This document shows, piece after piece, positions 31,861 to 33,720 of a DNA stretch of 33,720 bases. The stretch spans positions 11,543,839 through 11,577,558 of the forward strand of contig NC_090610.1 in NCBI RefSeq assembly GCF_004359215.1, read 5' to 3'. The stretch's first letter is position 1; the number at the start of each line of letters is the position of its first letter. Origin of the DNA: Bremia lactucae (lineage: Eukaryota; Oomycota; Peronosporomycetes; Peronosporales; Peronosporaceae). The position numbers and the translations under genes are program-made. The notes under the pieces are model-generated. The model did no database searches, was not told the DNA's origin, and saw nothing but the letters and a program-made list of their open reading frames with translations.

Positions 31861-32664
31861 AGAACGGAGTATAGCCTGTAGAGGCATGTACAGCGTTATT
31901 TTATGCAAACTCCACCACTGGGAGCATTGAGCTCCAGCGCTTTGGTGTCTGAGCACACACACTGCGGAAACCGTCTTTAATGACGCGATTGACACGTTCA
32001 GTCTGACCATCGGTCTGCGGATGGTCCGCAGTGGACTTATCCAATCTGGTGCCAAGCACTCGGAAAATTGATTTCTAGAATTTATCCGTGAAACGGGGAT
32101 CCGATCAGAGACAATTGCCACTGGCAAACCGTGTTGTCGAAACACGCGATCGATAAACAGCCTTGATGTACTTTCACCATCGATGGAATCCGGCGCGGCC
32201 GCTAAGTGGGCCGTTTTGCTCAATCGGTCAACAAAGACCACTATACCAAAGTTACCGGCCGAATCTTTCGGTAGCCCAAAAACAAAATCCATACTTTTGG
32301 ACTCCAAACACCCGATGGGTACGGGCAGACTTGCCAGTGGCGCAGGATCATGCTCCGAGGGTTTAATCCGTTGGCAACTTTCGCATGTGCGAACGTATGC
32401 GCTGACCCATATATAAAGTTTGGGCACCAAAAATCTGGCTGACAGAGCCGTAGGTCTTTCTCTACCGAGATGACCACCAAGGACAGTATCGTGTGTTTCA
32501 TGTAATATCTGGTACTTCAAATCCTCATCATGAGGAACAACGACACGCGGGGGGTCCGCGATGTCTGTGCAATAAAGCAACAGGTTGTTATCGATAGAAA
32601 ATAGATGTAACCTTGCACGCAAACGTGCCGGTAATTTAATACCCGAATCCGAGTTCTTTAAAGC
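31861..32664 (-). pseudogene. Ty3/gypsy integrase, minus strand, frameshifted
   Basis: Continues the RNase H frame after one TGA (32665-32667). Residues follow the HHCC pattern (HDTVLGGHLGRER...CESCQRIK). The core begins with Asp in SMDFVFGLPKD and Asp in IVSDR, after which the frame breaks (about 32100). The third acidic residue is readable only in another frame (DHPQTDGQTERVNRVI, about 32030-31980), and VHASTGYTPFYVNGLTHPR then follows at about 31890-31830. Confidence 0.82.
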
Positions 32665-33720
32665 TCATAGCAGAGCTACACATTCCTTGGCGTAAGCCGA
32701 ACGGATTAATTCAGGAATAGGTGACGAGATAGTCGTTAAATGAGAGAGCTCATATTCCGGCCTGCGTGATAACGCATCGGCCAAAGCATTCTGCTTGCCA
32801 GGCTTAAACTTCACCTCGAAGTTGTATTCCACGAAAAAGGATAGCCATCGGGCCATTCTCTGTGAGAGATGGGGCGACTTAGTCGCCGTGCGTAATGACC
32901 CGTGATCTGTATTTATCACAAACGGCTTAGAGCCGAGCAGATGAACTCTGAATTTGACGAGAGCATGATTCATAGCAAGTAACTCTTTGTCATGAACTGG
33001 GTAGTTCTTTTCCGCAGCTTTAAGCTGTCTAGACTCGAACGCAACAACACGTTCACGCCCATCAACATCTGTTTGTAACAGAGCACTGCCAATGGCAAAA
33101 TCTGATGCGTCACAGACGACACTGAAAGGCCAATTTGGGTTTGGCAGTGCCAGAATCGGGGCATGGGGCAGACTATCCTTAACTGCTCGAAAAGCATTAT
33201 TTTCGGTGCTAGTCCAGCACCATTCTGTATCCTTTTTAAGGAGATTAGATAATGGCCTAGCCATATCAGCGTAATTTTCGCTATATTTGTGTAAATAATT
33301 GGCGAGACCCAACCACTTACGCAAATCCTTTTGGTTTTTAGGAACCGGCCAATCTACTATGGCTTTTACCTTAGCGGGATCCGCTCTAAGGCCTCGCTTT
33401 CCAATGAAGCATCCTAAAAAAGGAATTTCGTCTGCGCCAAAAATGCATTTAGATGCATTGGCATACAATTTGTTTGTGCGCATGCACTCGAGCACTGCTC
33501 GCAAATGGTCTAAATGGTTTTCCATATCCGACCGACCCTGCTCCGCACGACTATGGACAAAAATGTCATCGAAATAAGTCTGTGCATAACCTCGATGAGG
33601 GCGAAACAGTTGCGTCACTAGACGATTAAATGTTGCCGGGGCGTTGGAAAGCCCTTGTGGCATAACCAGCCACTCCCATAACATGCCGCTTGGGGTGCTA
33701 ACCGCTGTAAGCGGGATATC
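32665..33720 (-). pseudogene. Ty3/gypsy reverse transcriptase-RNase H, minus strand, cut by window edge
   Basis: The frame is open from the right edge. RT shows PQGLSNAPATFNRL and the active site YFDDIFVHS, then GLRADPAKVKAIVDWPVP and WLGLANYLHKY. RNase H shows VVCDASDFAIGSALLQ, then VHDKELLAMNHAL, NTDHGSL and ADALSRRPEYE. The ORF ends in TGA at 32665-32667, but integrase continues in the same frame, so this looks like a nonsense mutation rather than a natural end. Lineage differs from the left-edge copy (KFKPGKQNALADALSRRP versus EYKPGQLNVVADALSRRP). Protease and gag lie beyond the window. Confidence 0.88.

Noticed and set aside
1..33720. tRNA, rRNA, effector (RXLR/CRN) or defence genes
   Set aside because: Looked for and not seen; none of the open frames shows the needed motifs and no cloverleaf was recognised by eye.

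Overview
The window looks like repeat-rich nuclear DNA of an oomycete (Peronosporales: a Phytophthora species or a downy mildew). The reasons are short GT-AG introns of about 55-90 nt, compact host genes, and Ty3/gypsy and Ty1/copia remnants whose protein sequences look like the families usual in these genomes. This assignment comes from recognising families by eye; no database search was run.

Layout. (i) 1-6.4 kb: the 3' part of a decayed Ty3/gypsy pol, an unassigned stretch, then an unusual unit in which two LTRs of one family face each other around a truncated gag (3732-5108). (ii) 6.5-17.3 kb: a host gene island with a RING-H2 protein (+), a neurochondrin-like gene (-, 4 exons, one apparent frameshift), a TUG/ASPSCR1-type UBX protein (+, 10 exons) and a PHD-SET histone methyltransferase of the NSD/ASH1/SET2 type (-, one exon). 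A FAR1/MULE-type fragment and a broken chromodomain ORF lie in the divergent interval between the neurochondrin-like and TUG genes. (iii) 17.4-26.6 kb: nested dead transposons. These are a diverged LTR enclosing a Mutator-like (MULE) N-terminal domain, a DDE transposase remnant, a Ty1/copia element on the minus strand split by a solo LTR with a perfect 5-bp target duplication (GACAC), and a further LTR of the same family. (iv) 26.6-33.7 kb: an inverted pair of related but unrecognised coding remnants, a plus-strand gypsy gag, and a minus-strand gypsy pol that runs off the right edge.

The four host genes are arranged as convergent, divergent and convergent pairs. They share no obvious pathway: ubiquitin ligation, an armadillo-like scaffold, p97/VCP-linked UBX function and histone methylation. 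I see no dedicated new system such as a defence island, a CRISPR array or a biosynthetic cluster. The more unusual observations are structural: the facing LTRs, the nested solo LTR, transposon-derived sequence against host gene 5' ends, and a hairpin shared by the 5' tips of most of the LTRs.
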